From Fimbriimonadaceae bacterium (GTDB lineage Bacteria > Armatimonadota > Fimbriimonadia > Fimbriimonadales > Fimbriimonadaceae), in the NCBI GenBank assembly GCA_019694835.1, contig JAIBBE010000100.1:1-38890 (forward strand): 38,890 bases of DNA, in the 5' to 3' direction. Shown here in pieces: positions 25,901 through 35,110 of this stretch (positions are counted from its first letter, which is position 1; the number at the start of each line of letters is the position of its first letter). The position numbers and the translations under genes are program-made. The notes beneath the pieces were generated by a model that did not search any database, had not been told where the DNA came from, and saw only the letters and a list, made by a program, of their open reading frames with translations.

Positions 25901-26003
25901 GAGCGGCGAGAAAAAGCGGGTCCAACGCGATTGGAAGAGCACCGATGTCGATAAACACCGTGTCTGCTACTGCACTCCGCTCCCAGCAAGTAAAGTTTCT
26001 CAT
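22920..26003 (-). CDS. dpdH: DpdH: P-loop ATPase of the Dpd restriction complex
   Basis: Start set at ATG 26003, overlapping the dpdG stop as ATGA (MRNFTCWERSAVADTVFIDI; 1027 aa). The longer ATG at 26021 overlaps dpdG by 22 bp. Walker A is GAPGTGKS about 80 residues in. A Walker B-like stretch, LVLLFEDLAQF, lies near residue 320. The remainder is mostly helical. The architecture resembles STAND/AAA+ ATPases, which couple DNA sensing to effector action. Its own role in the complex is not established. Confidence 0.8.
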   Translation of the reverse strand: MRNFTCWERSAVADTVFIDIGALPIALDPLFLAAHTPARVEHWEGPSTSTAAGGEEQIFDSLLADIGSHQSNSIIAVVGAPGTGKSHIVRWINAHLRRTKQPIHLLYVPREVSNLKDLLKSFADGLPGRLGADMYERVEHAIGGLTEAEAASRLTSAMADELRWRFPAPSNGAPNESDDARARREQRDRLLGTYDSEECRRRNGFADVLTAPYFRDHLEREGGTLRNVAASIVGRVQGGDSAVTKFEPEDLNPPGTTRDLMVRRFVSSIKYEPDVALRLLQEALEQALPTFVGLTASSGGETLESLFSESRLRLKERKEELVLLFEDLAQFGLIDGALFNQFLIQPDEEHAPLRAVFAITNAKWEERVPEAVQRRVRHRYEVLPIQEVAASVSQLQPIKRFLARYLNLVRLGKTRTLEAWDSAEATAQQDGSWIANACMTRNDGKECEFLSECHRGFGRAAVESIGDVGTYPFNEASLERLVRKLGTAAANPGRLLKSALEEVLVEARPHIQAGSYPDKRVEDLFDFEFDEGLEELRRGVAGDTGDRLLRTNVVWGDGKVLRDPDLLEAFDLPTDGAQLGGPPTDDRDQGHANAEDSADVTLTDADKLPPLPLLREINAWSQNPEGLTEAAIKQLRPWLYSAVVERVESDQEFVNQTHGAGKELLSSVIVTASFVFPGAGYGAEPGDKRLRFELKPNQRTVAILVALLWYQSHGHWDQTKGKFRWPGGYKPAELRRHLEQYLSACADEVRSEMLARRAGSRVRDQVLGLDAVARLCLDAGSSSDRTLPPIGKWTEVEAAARSALSQVRAGNWLADLYAVRQGDSNQPQLIDTVQREEATGAALTSPAQFLKEIGETAESFSQLRLSAHTLLAAIEAAAANQAELLASAESQIEAFLAGAPLEAALNAAREVADRAKNSTLFRPADGYGRFDRAVSRALSNVNCWDARLAARELDPCDPSGAVVIQPWARGVFELSRDLAVIRDAVDQTASFARYNLAGGGELGHELSQRITELGTRALTFINLNVGA

Positions 26004-26893
26004 GCTGACCGTCCGATCCATTCCACCGAGCGGATCGCTCGGACATCCTTATCGCCCGTTGCAAGCTGGACGACGTTCTCCGAGTCATCGCCAGGTTGCA
26101 GTTCCAAGACCTTCTGGGCTTCCAGCTGCAAAAGTCCTTCAGCGATAACACGACTCGCGGACCCTTGCCACCGTGGCCGACCGCTTTCTGGAAGAGTTTC
26201 AATAAGACTCGGATGGCCGAGCACCGGGGAATCGTTGAGCAGATCGTTAATAAACTGCCTCGCGGGGGTCGGTCCTTTTCGGCCTGCAGCGAACTCGACA
26301 ATCGGCACGACGGAACTGACCGATAGAACCCGCCTGCCGCCCAGACTCAGTTGATGCCCATATCCAAGCGCGATGCACCAGCGCCAAAATGCATGCCACT
26401 GTGTGGTGTTGTCTATTACCTTGGCCTTGTTCAAGCCCGACACACGAAGCTCATCTTCCGCTCCGTCCCAGGCTATGCTGGCGAGTGGATCGCGGCCTAG
26501 CAGCCAAACGAGTCCCTTCGAAACGTCGGAAGGATCCTCCTGCTTCTTTGCAGATTCGAGCGCACGCTCATTCAGCATGCGTGCCACGAGTGGCCGAAAA
26601 GATGCCGCCGTTTCTACGGCTGCCACAGCATCTTTCAGGTTCGCGACACAATCGGCGAGTTGCCATTCGGGATCCCGATCAGTTGTCAGCTTCGTGATAA
26701 GACCCAAGTCTTCCGCAACGTTCAACGATGCCGGAAGAGTAGCGCCTTCGCCGTTAGCCGCCATCAGATCGTCGGGGCGTAGCCTCCTTGCCAGCTGGCT
26801 CGTTGAACCCGGGCCTGCCGACAGCAATTGCTTGCATATCAGACGAATTCCGGGAACGCTCGCGGGCGCCGCGCCCTTCAAGTAATCCTTCAC
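26000..26893 (-). CDS. DpdG-like protein with winged-helix-like N-terminus
   Basis: 297 residues, GTG 26893 a few bases after the dpdF stop. Residues about 15-75 (IRLICKQLLSAGPGSTSQLA..., NVAEDLGLITKL) read like a winged helix, with possible DNA-binding function. The rest is mixed helical and unmotified. Assigned from its position between dpdF and dpdH. A DNA-binding adaptor for the helicase/ATPase subunits is one possible role. Confidence 0.68.
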   Translation of the reverse strand: MKDYLKGAAPASVPGIRLICKQLLSAGPGSTSQLARRLRPDDLMAANGEGATLPASLNVAEDLGLITKLTTDRDPEWQLADCVANLKDAVAAVETAASFRPLVARMLNERALESAKKQEDPSDVSKGLVWLLGRDPLASIAWDGAEDELRVSGLNKAKVIDNTTQWHAFWRWCIALGYGHQLSLGGRRVLSVSSVVPIVEFAAGRKGPTPARQFINDLLNDSPVLGHPSLIETLPESGRPRWQGSASRVIAEGLLQLEAQKVLELQPGDDSENVVQLATGDKDVRAIRSVEWIGRSA

Positions 26894-26896
26894 TGT

Positions 26897-29407
26897 TCAT
26901 CCATTCGATAGATCGGCAAGGGCTGCATGAAAGCTTCTCGTCCGCATACCTTTTGGAATCACAACGTCTTCGGATATCAGGAGGACATCCAAGGCCAGTT
27001 CAGGCAAAATCCGATTCAACTGACGCTCGAAGCGACTGAGCCAAGGTGAGTATGTAAGATCACCCCGCTCAATTACCACAAAGCTGGGTAGCGGTGTCAG
27101 TTCTCTTGGCGAAATTGGCTGCAGATCGTGAAAAAACACAGCGTTGGTTTGCGGTGGGTCGCACCCCGCGAAATGACGGACTCCAACTCCGAGGAGTCGG
27201 CTCGCCAACTCGCTGGCAACTCTATGCACGTCGTCAGCAGTGATGACGGCAAGACCATGATCTGTGCCGACGTTACGGATGAAGCGCTCCAGTCGGCCGA
27301 CATCGATACCTTCCGGAAACCAACGCTGATTCGGCTCCGGCGAAGCTTCCGAACTCGGTTCCTCGTCTTCCGTTCGACAGCGCGGGCACCGGCCACAGAC
27401 CGTCTCGGGTGCCACCCACTGGGCTGCATCACCAAAGAGTCGAATGACTCCATTTGATGGTCTGTACTCTTCAGCAATTGCCGCACACACGCGTATGTCG
27501 CTATTGATGACAGCACGAAGGGCGTCCAAAGATCCACTCGCACGGGATATCTCAGTCGATCTCCACGGCTTCCAGTTGGATTCCCACCACGAAGGATCCT
27601 CTAGATCCATCCTGCGGAGATCGGCCGAGAACCAAGAATGTTGGTCGCCCCCGACTTCGCTGTTCAGTATTCGAGCATTATCGGCTAAGACCACAAATGC
27701 ATCTATCGCCTCCAGTTCGACGAGTGCTTGGACAAGCTGATTGTTCCAGCGAAGGTTATAGTCGCCTTCCTGGACACTGCCCCTTGCTTGCTGCAAGTCA
27801 AGAACAAAATGTTCCGCGAAGCCTCGCCTGCTTTGCCAAAGATGCTTCCATCGCTTCATCGCCGTCTCCTCAAGGAGAATTGTTGGCGCAGCAAGACTTT
27901 TGGCAACCTTCCAGTCATCAGCGCATGGGCATAGGAGCGCCACAGATGGGTTTCCGTCGCGGCCTCCTCGTCCCACCTCCTGGTACCACCTGTCAAGCGT
28001 CTCTGGTATGCATGCATGAACTACTGAGCGCACGTGTCCGTAGTCGATGCCCACACCGAAGGCTGATGTCGCCACAACGATGTCGTACTTGCTGGGATCG
28101 TCGTAGCCCGTTCGCAAACCTGCGAGCGCATCGCGGCGTTCGTCTGCCGATGAAAGTCCGGTGACCGCGGTGATCCGCGAATAGCCCCTGTCCCGAAGTA
28201 AATTCAGCCAATCATCGGCATCATCAGGCATCGTCACGTAAAGCACGGCAGGTCGGGGAAGATGGTCCAGTGCTTCCAAAACATGGGCACGTCGAGTAGA
28301 TGCATCCGATTCTGGCGCCACCCAGAACTGGGGTTCGGCCCTTAGGGCGTTGCCGGCGATTAGCGTGCATGGGCCCGGTTCGGCAAATAACTTGTAGAGG
28401 TCTTCAAGCGTATAGGAGTTGAGTGTAGCGCTCATGAGGAGTGTAGTGGGTAGCACCCGCTCGTTCTCTCGGGCTCGAGAGATGAGGTCTTGGCGCAGTC
28501 GGGACAGGGCCCGGAACTCCGGCCGAAATGTTCTGCCCCACTGCGTGACAAGGTGGGCCTCATCCACGATGATCGCTGCCAGCCGCCCAGTGCCGGAGAG
28601 GTCCAATAGCTGGTTCCGAAGCGCGCCGGTGATGGATTCGGGTGAGGTGACCAACAAGGGCTGCCGACCTTGCGCCAGTCGGTTTCGGAATGAGTCCCGT
28701 TCCGCGGTGGATGTTTCGGCCGTCCAGGCGAAACGCAAGGCCGACTTATCCCTAATGCGGGAATTGAGACGAGCATAGTGGTCCTGAAATCGACGTTCGA
28801 AGTCAAGTGCTAGGGCGACGGTCGGAACTACGATGAGGCTGACCGCACCAGGATGTCGGTCTGCGACGCACAACGCGACTTCGGTCTTACCGGAACCAGT
28901 CGGTAGAAGAAGAATGAGGGTACCGCCACTCTTCGCCGTCAGTGCTGCGCGTGCTGCCACACGCTGTCCTGGTGTCCGATACGTCGGCCACTTGGTTAAT
29001 CGGGTAAATACCGGATCCGCCGGCACAGATTGGTCTGCCTGAACGGGTCCACGGTAACTGCCTGCGATCGAGGCGAAGTCGACCGGTACCGCGCAGTCAA
29101 GCCACTTAGGTTCATAGGGAGTGGCATGCCAGAACTGGCCCGTTCTTCCTAAGCCGACCTCAGCTGAAATAGGATTCGTGAGGATTTCGATCGCTGGCCC
29201 GAGCTGGGCCAAGTAGTCACCCCGGTCACGCTCGGAGAGTCGGCGTATCGACTGTCGAATTAGGACAGCGAGATCGCGTGGTGATCCTTGATGATATGCG
29301 TCGACAATCCGCTGCGAGAGGTCATCGTAAAATTTTGGCGCCGAAGCGTCGGGAGCCAAGAGGAAATCTCGAAGGGCCGACTCTTCTTGATCTTCTAAGG
29401 ATTCCAC
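26897..29407 (-). CDS. dpdF: DpdF: RecQ-like helicase
   Basis: 836 residues, GTG 29407 overlapping the dpdE stop by 13 bp. Motif I LPTGSGKT (168-175), motif II DEAH (282-285; VDEAHLVTQWG is RecQ-like), motif III LLMSATL (near 335), motif V ATSAFGVGIDYG and motif VI QEVGRGGRDG (near 474). A zinc-binding cluster CGRCPRC follows near 665. A C-terminal region without motif continues to 836. It unwinds or translocates on DNA for restriction of unmodified DNA. Confidence 0.85.
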   Translation of the reverse strand: MESLEDQEESALRDFLLAPDASAPKFYDDLSQRIVDAYHQGSPRDLAVLIRQSIRRLSERDRGDYLAQLGPAIEILTNPISAEVGLGRTGQFWHATPYEPKWLDCAVPVDFASIAGSYRGPVQADQSVPADPVFTRLTKWPTYRTPGQRVAARAALTAKSGGTLILLLPTGSGKTEVALCVADRHPGAVSLIVVPTVALALDFERRFQDHYARLNSRIRDKSALRFAWTAETSTAERDSFRNRLAQGRQPLLVTSPESITGALRNQLLDLSGTGRLAAIIVDEAHLVTQWGRTFRPEFRALSRLRQDLISRARENERVLPTTLLMSATLNSYTLEDLYKLFAEPGPCTLIAGNALRAEPQFWVAPESDASTRRAHVLEALDHLPRPAVLYVTMPDDADDWLNLLRDRGYSRITAVTGLSSADERRDALAGLRTGYDDPSKYDIVVATSAFGVGIDYGHVRSVVHACIPETLDRWYQEVGRGGRDGNPSVALLCPCADDWKVAKSLAAPTILLEETAMKRWKHLWQSRRGFAEHFVLDLQQARGSVQEGDYNLRWNNQLVQALVELEAIDAFVVLADNARILNSEVGGDQHSWFSADLRRMDLEDPSWWESNWKPWRSTEISRASGSLDALRAVINSDIRVCAAIAEEYRPSNGVIRLFGDAAQWVAPETVCGRCPRCRTEDEEPSSEASPEPNQRWFPEGIDVGRLERFIRNVGTDHGLAVITADDVHRVASELASRLLGVGVRHFAGCDPPQTNAVFFHDLQPISPRELTPLPSFVVIERGDLTYSPWLSRFERQLNRILPELALDVLLISEDVVIPKGMRTRSFHAALADLSNG

Positions 29408-32400
29408 GTAGGCCGCCTAATGAGCGCACCGCAGTTTACTAACTGCAGCTTCGGATCTTTCACTCCGTCTAGAATCAGCTGGCCCAATTGGCGCTCCAAC
29501 TCGAAATCGTTGATTGCAGAACTTCTCTCAGATTCAGTAGGCAGTCGCTCAGCTCGAGCGCGTAAGACGCTCTGCCGCCTCACATTGTCGAGTTCAACTT
29601 GAGATACAGCCGCTGAAATACACTCCTTATAGAGGTCAGACTCACGGACAGAGGTTCGCCCGACCGCTGCCGCGGCCGCGCACTCAGTTTCCCACGCCGG
29701 CAACTGCCGATGTAACTCAGACCAATCCACCCTGCGCTCCGCTTGCTTGCACTCGAGAAGCATGTCAAGCTCCGCGGCCGAACTGTCAATTGCGACCGCA
29801 GATCCATTGGCCCACACAGAAAACAGTCGTGGCGGAAGAAAGCTCTCCCCCCTTCGGCGAAGCCGACGCCTGTCCGACTCTGGAGTCGCTGACAATGAAG
29901 CTTCGTTGAACTCCAGTTGAAAATCGCAGCGCAACCAGAACTCCCACGCCATCGCCTTTGCATCACCAACGATCGCGACAAACGCCCGCCCTCGTTCATC
30001 CGTCAATAGATAGTTCTGCAGCCAATCAACAAATGGATCGCCGATCCGGAACGGCGTCCCAACCCCGAGCTCAAGTGCTTGCGTGACCGACACGGTATAG
30101 GAACGAGCAAGCAGTTTCTCAGCGGAATTGTTGAGCGGTGGCGAAGTCCGCACGCCGGGGCGCAATGAGAAGCTGAATGTGGAGTCAGCGTGGGACACCA
30201 ATCGGAACGGCAAGCCCGCCTTCGGATCGTTGATATTTAGTAATGCTAGTTCCAAAGAAGCGGAGCGTCTCTCGTATTCATTGAGACACTCTGCGGACAG
30301 GGCATTAGAAGAATCCTGTTGGAAATCGGATTCCCACGCCTCGAGCTCGTCAACTTCAGCCATCTCTTCCTGTATCTGTTGATGCAATACCTCGCGATCC
30401 TGATCAAGCGCCCGAATGCCCTCAGGAATCAATTTTTCATGTAATTGCGACTCCCATTTCGCGAGAAAGCGCTGCGCAGTGGATACTGACCTACCGAATA
30501 CGCGTACACCCTCAGCGAGCAGTGTAATCTGCGCCGAGCACCAGTTCGACCCCACTGGCAACACCGCGATGATGTCAGGAGGTCCTTCATTTCTGCGAAT
30601 AGATCCGGTGCCAGAATATCGGTCAAGTCGGCCTACACGTTGCTCGATACGGTTTGGGCTAAGGGAGAGGTCTATATTCAAAAGGGCATCGCTCCCCTGG
30701 AGGTTGGTTCCTTCCTCAAGGGACGTATCACCGACCAAGAGTATGCCAGAATTCCAGAATAAAAATTCTTCCGCGAGTTCGTTACGCAGAACTTGCGGAG
30801 TATCACACAGGTGACGAAGAACTGCAAATTCCGAACCCAACTCCACCGACGCAGCATCGGCGAATTTGGTCGCATGAGCAGTAAAGCCCGAGATCGCAAC
30901 AACCCTTTGACCGTTGCGCACCCGTCGGCAGGCCTCGCGCACACTCGCTCGAAGCCGTTCATCTTCATTCAATATTAGTCTTGCTCGGACTTCATTCATT
31001 AAATCGAATTCATCCGCCTCCCCACTATCTTCGCAATGAAGTCGAGCAATTCGATTGTCGAGGAATTCGTTGAGGGGGGCGCATCCGGCAAGTGCGGCCG
31101 CGACCGCCTCCCACATCAGACGCGCAGCCTCCACAGAATCGTGCACTATCTCGCGGTATCTCTCCAGGAATTCATCTATAAGCCGGTCGTTCGCGTTAGC
31201 TGGAACTTCCAGGACAACAAGGTTTCGTCCGGCGGTTGGGAAATCCGACGCCGGTCCCACGTCGCGCCGGTGACGAACCATCCGCCGACTGATGCGATAT
31301 GTTTCACGAAGGTAGTGGCCTAGTTCTTCTATCCGCGACTCCGATGCACTGGCAGCAATATGGTGAACGGCATCGCTTACATACGGATCATCGGGATGGC
31401 GCGATCGGATGCTTTCCAAAGCGGTCGCGCGGCCGATTGGACCAGAGAACGGTGAAGCTAAGGCGTCGAAGTCACTAAGTTCCGTCGTACGCGCCTCAAT
31501 CCGTTCTGCGAACGCCAAATGATTTCCGAATGGAAACGCAATAGGATCGACTAGGTGAAGCAGGGCCTCTAGAGTGATGTAATCACCGCGCATCGGCGTG
31601 GCTGACAGTAGCAGCAACCCGTGTGCGCTGTGACAAAGTTTCGATAAGAGGGGCCAATTTTTGGTTTGCAGGGCAAGCTGAAATAGTTGGTGCGCCTCAT
31701 CCACCACCAATAGTCGCGGTTTATGTAGATCGATGGCTGACTCGAATATATCGCGATGCTCACGAACCCTCACACGCGCGCGTCGGTTACCCCGGTCTTC
31801 GAGAAGGCCATCCAAAAGGAACTTTTGGTGAAGTTCATTTCGCCACTGTTGAACTAGAGCACTAGGGGCGCTGATATAGATTTCGGCGTTAGCATCATCC
31901 AGCAAAGTTTGTCGAATAACCAGCCCAGCTTCGATTGTTTTCCCCAGTCCGACTTCATCCGCGAGGATAAAGCGGCAGATCGGATCCTGAAGCACCCGTT
32001 GAAGAGTCTCGAGCTGGTGATCGTAAAATCCAATAGCTGAAGAGGGAACCCCGTCGTACCCACGGCATGCAGCACGTTGCTGGATGAGTTGCTTCGCTAG
32101 GTCGCGGCGAGCCAGATATGGCTCCGGATCCTCGACCGCACCCACCTGCACGGCCTTGAGTACATCGCAGAATGGCGCCTCCTGGCGGATGCAGATTTGC
32201 TCAGCAGGAAAAGCCTCGACGGCGCCATCTTGGAAGCGCAAGAACATCTTGTTGGTGGCGTCGTAACGTTCGACGATTCCTGACCGGTAGCCGTAATAGG
32301 TCTCGTTGGGAACCCAAGCTCTCCGCCCGACGAAATTGATGCCAGCTACCTTCAGGTCATCTACCTGAATCGTCTTCGAGATGGCGGTACCTGGTACCGG

Positions 32401-32520
32401 AAAGTAGTCAACTTGGGCAGAGGTTTCGCCCACCGCGATGCAGAGGCCGAGTCCGGGCATACCGCCTCGATGTTCTACCCAGTGATTCAGCAACTGACGT
32501 GCCCGGTAGTGTTGCGCCAT
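29395..32520 (-). CDS. dpdE: DpdE: SNF2/RapA-type helicase
   Basis: 1041 residues, ATG 32520. An AGGAAGG tract lies about 15 bases upstream, further than usual. Motif I is DEVGLGKT (188-195), motif II DEAH (274-277), motif III LLSATPM (near 306), and motif V/VI run GDTSLEEGTNLQGSD to QRVGRLDRYSGTG (near 620-660). The SNF2-like arrangement with an N-terminal beta-rich segment resembles RapA. First gene of the eight-gene restriction operon. In Salmonella dpdE is among the genes required for restriction. Confidence 0.87.
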   Translation of the reverse strand: MAQHYRARQLLNHWVEHRGGMPGLGLCIAVGETSAQVDYFPVPGTAISKTIQVDDLKVAGINFVGRRAWVPNETYYGYRSGIVERYDATNKMFLRFQDGAVEAFPAEQICIRQEAPFCDVLKAVQVGAVEDPEPYLARRDLAKQLIQQRAACRGYDGVPSSAIGFYDHQLETLQRVLQDPICRFILADEVGLGKTIEAGLVIRQTLLDDANAEIYISAPSALVQQWRNELHQKFLLDGLLEDRGNRRARVRVREHRDIFESAIDLHKPRLLVVDEAHQLFQLALQTKNWPLLSKLCHSAHGLLLLSATPMRGDYITLEALLHLVDPIAFPFGNHLAFAERIEARTTELSDFDALASPFSGPIGRATALESIRSRHPDDPYVSDAVHHIAASASESRIEELGHYLRETYRISRRMVRHRRDVGPASDFPTAGRNLVVLEVPANANDRLIDEFLERYREIVHDSVEAARLMWEAVAAALAGCAPLNEFLDNRIARLHCEDSGEADEFDLMNEVRARLILNEDERLRASVREACRRVRNGQRVVAISGFTAHATKFADAASVELGSEFAVLRHLCDTPQVLRNELAEEFLFWNSGILLVGDTSLEEGTNLQGSDALLNIDLSLSPNRIEQRVGRLDRYSGTGSIRRNEGPPDIIAVLPVGSNWCSAQITLLAEGVRVFGRSVSTAQRFLAKWESQLHEKLIPEGIRALDQDREVLHQQIQEEMAEVDELEAWESDFQQDSSNALSAECLNEYERRSASLELALLNINDPKAGLPFRLVSHADSTFSFSLRPGVRTSPPLNNSAEKLLARSYTVSVTQALELGVGTPFRIGDPFVDWLQNYLLTDERGRAFVAIVGDAKAMAWEFWLRCDFQLEFNEASLSATPESDRRRLRRRGESFLPPRLFSVWANGSAVAIDSSAAELDMLLECKQAERRVDWSELHRQLPAWETECAAAAAVGRTSVRESDLYKECISAAVSQVELDNVRRQSVLRARAERLPTESERSSAINDFELERQLGQLILDGVKDPKLQLVNCGALIRRPTWNP

Positions 32521-32591
32521 CGCGGTCAGCAGGCCTTCCTAATGTGTCTTGGCCGGCCGTTGCGGCGGGGAAGCTCTGATCTGTTAACCAC

Positions 32592-32629
32592 TTTCCAAGT
32601 TAGCGTTAGAAGGCGAACAACGCTGGAAA
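32592..32629. promoter_or_regulatory. Inverted repeat upstream of dpdE, candidate operator
   Basis: AGCGTT (32602-32607) pairs with AACGCT (32619-32624) across 11 bp, and TTTCCA (32592-32597) pairs with TGGAAA (32624-32629) with a four-base interruption. This lies 70-110 bp upstream of the dpdE start in the 214-bp gap where the restriction operon's promoter must be. I see no convincing -35/-10 pair. Otherwise the gap holds only a 22-codon plus-strand frame at 32670. Confidence 0.3.
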
Positions 32630-32734
32630 ACTAGAAGCGTCGTCCAAATCGGGACATAGGAAGTGGCTGATGAAGATCTCCACCAAGCTCGATCCGAGTT
32701 GGCCCGACCTTGTGAATGTGCTGGCGGTGCGCGC

Positions 32735-34452
32735 CTAGGTGGCCCACGCGCGCATGCCATCGCGGATCGCGGCCATAGCCGCGTTGTCGTCTTCGTTGTA
32801 ACTCAGGAGCCACCGTCTCGCGGCCGCAACTTCGTCGGGATCCACTCCCCCTCGGACCCTCGACAGGTACGTCTGCGAGATCTCGCCACCAGGGTTGGGC
32901 ACCCGCCAGGTGAAGCCAAACTTCGGGGCGACCCTCTTCAGGCCCGAACCATGCAATGCGATGAATTGAGCGTTGAACACCCTCGCGAGGTCCACAAACA
33001 CTCCGGTCTCGGGGTCCACGAGGTCACACACCGCTGCCACTCCCAGCAGACTTAGCAACTTGGCCCGTTCCAATTGAGTCCAGTGGAAGACCTTCAACGA
33101 CTGCCCGGCCGCCGCGGCGCGGTCGCGTTGAGTGCGCAACCACACCGCGAACCGGGCGGCCAACTGTCGCTCCGACTCATCGGTCAGCGGCTGCCAATCG
33201 ATGAACTAAGCAATACAGCGGGCAGTGGCCTCATCATTACCTGCGCGGATGCGGGCGCCCCACATATACACCCGGTTCTCGGCATCGTTCTCGATGTCGA
33301 TGTCGACCTCGATATCAGCTTCCGGAACAAAGAGCGGACCGTCGCCATCACGAGCGATTTCGATCCCGTCGCAGATCATCTGTGCGCGCACAATCGCCTT
33401 GGTAAGGCGGGCTGAGGCTTCCCTCCGGGTCAGCTGGCTGACCTCGGGATAACACTCATCGAAGAAATCCGGGTCATCGGGATCTACCGCCGATAGTGCC
33501 GCAGTGTTCGCGATGCCCATACGGCGCAGAGCGAGCCACTCGCGTCGGCTCAGCCCACCGACGTTAATCGCCGTCGACGGGTCATCCGGTCCTAGTTGGT
33601 CGGCGCACCACTTCTCATAAGCACAGGTTTGGCAATCCAGCTGCCCCACAGGCTCGACCAGCGGCGGCGGATCATCGGCGGCTCCAGTGATGTGCAATGC
33701 GTTGACAGCGACCTTCACACGGAATCCGTGTTCGTGGTCGTAGCGCTCCAACAGGGATCGCCGGACCTTGCCATGACTGCGCGAGAACGTGAAGTCCCGC
33801 GGCTCCTCCAGGTCATGCCACACAAACACTAAGGCAGGATCGGCGTCGGACGTCACCGCGAGCCGGCTCGTACCGAGTATCGCTCCGAGCAGCCAGTCCG
33901 GTCCTGGGTGGAAGCCGCAAGCCTGCAACATACGTGTGTAATGCGCGAGCTGCATCCCATCCTTGTAGCGGTGGCTAGTCACCTTCCAGCTCGACACTTC
34001 CACGCTCTGATCTGGCGTACTCAATGGTGACACCCGAATCGACGTCCTCTTGGCAGGCTCCACCGTCTTGTGGTTCTTAACATCACCTGGAACGTAACCA
34101 CCGTCCACACCGATCAGGATGCCGGCTTGCCAGTACGCGCGCCGTCAATATCGTCGGGCAGCCATCCTCCCAGGATCAGTGACGCTTGAGATGCCATCGC
34201 TTGGACCGTCATGTTGACCGCCTCAGGCTTGCGCAGTCTTGGGTCCACAATCACAACATCGGAGTGAATCGCCGCCAACTCGTCGAAGACGCGTGCCTCG
34301 AAGTCTCGTCCGGCCTGCATGCGCACGGCTTCCTCGGCCGATGGAATCCACTGCAAGGTGGGCACTAGTGGCGAGTAGTCGTTCTATACCACCACCGGAC
34401 ACCGCTTGGCGGCATAGCCGCCAAGCAAGACTCGTTGCGCTGCGTCACTCAT
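32735..34452 (-). pseudogene. Decayed TM0106-like RecB-family nuclease with RNase H-like C-terminus
   Basis: The pieces read as one protein of about 570 codons. ATG 34452 opens MSDAAQRVLLGGYAAKRCPV, then an in-frame TAG at 34386-34384. The frame continues NDYSPLVPTLQW... to GKPAS and a TGA at 34116. A loss of one base near 34117-34124 is needed to restore GKPDILIGVDGGYV, the catalytic Asp of the nuclease. DVKNHK (the Asp-X-Lys) follows, then CQTC...C. A second TAG (33208-33206) interrupts before FIDWQPLTDESERQ, after which the same frame runs to 32735 with YNEDDNAAM, typical of the RNase H-like end. Three lesions make an active product unlikely. Confidence 0.8.
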
Positions 34453-34628
34453 GCCGTCATCATCGTTCTTCTGCCGCGATAAGCAATGGGTGCGAAACAA
34501 AGCGCCCATACGCTCAGGGATCGCCACCTCCGCGGACAAGTGAACCGAAGGCAGAGGTTCAAAGTTGGGCGACCTTTTCGATTGCCTCTGCGGTCACGCG
34601 TCGCGGCCGAGAATAGTTACTCAAGCAG

Positions 34629-34994
34629 CTAGGTGGAGCGGCCGGTCAAACGGTCTATCGCATCGGCGCTTAGCCAGAGCGCCGATGCGATGGAACGAGC
34701 ATCGTCGGCGGTGGGGATCATGAACTGCCCGTAAAGCTTGTCGGATAGCTCAACCTGGTAGTGCACCCGGCCATCGTTGTACTGAGTGCCGCGGACATCG
34801 ACCGCTCGACGCATGGGCGTGGCAGCGTGGATGGTGAACTCGCGGTGGTCGTCTTGCCAGGGACCAAAACTGGCTTCCAGGATGCCAGGCAACAACGGCC
34901 GGTCCTCGGCTTCATGACTTCCCACGACCCGACTCCTCCACCTTTTCTGCAGCACTAATCCGCCGATCGGTCGTGCATCAATGTACTGACTCAC
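34629..34994 (-). CDS. Small hypothetical protein (121 aa)
   Basis: GTG 34994; a GCAAGG purine tract abuts the start, which is closer than ideal. Mixed alpha/beta composition with a basic N-terminus (LVLQKRWRSRVV) and a C-terminal helix (DDARSIASALWLSADAIDRL). No motif recognised. It sits between the pseudogene and the acyltransferase, all on the minus strand. Codon use is consistent with coding, but a chance frame is possible. The 175 bp on its downstream side and 116 bp upstream hold nothing I can identify. Confidence 0.45.
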   Translation of the reverse strand: MSQYIDARPIGGLVLQKRWRSRVVGSHEAEDRPLLPGILEASFGPWQDDHREFTIHAATPMRRAVDVRGTQYNDGRVHYQVELSDKLYGQFMIPTADDARSIASALWLSADAIDRLTGRST

Positions 34995-35110
34995 CTTGCG
35001 GCATGGCGAACGATGATCTTCGCAAGCGGGTTAGGTAGGCGGCTGAAGCTGGGAAGTAACACGGTGGATCTAAGGCGCTTCCACTCCTGCACCTAACTGA
35101 AGCGACACCC

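Noticed and set aside
29420..31323. Several short plus-strand frames opposite dpdE
   Set aside because: They are Ser/Arg/Pro-rich shadows of the SNF2-like gene, with no start signals or domains.
32670..32738. A 22-codon plus-strand frame with AGGAAG six bases upstream
   Set aside because: It is very short, has no recognisable family, and overlaps the end of the pseudogene. It could be a relic, but there is no further support.
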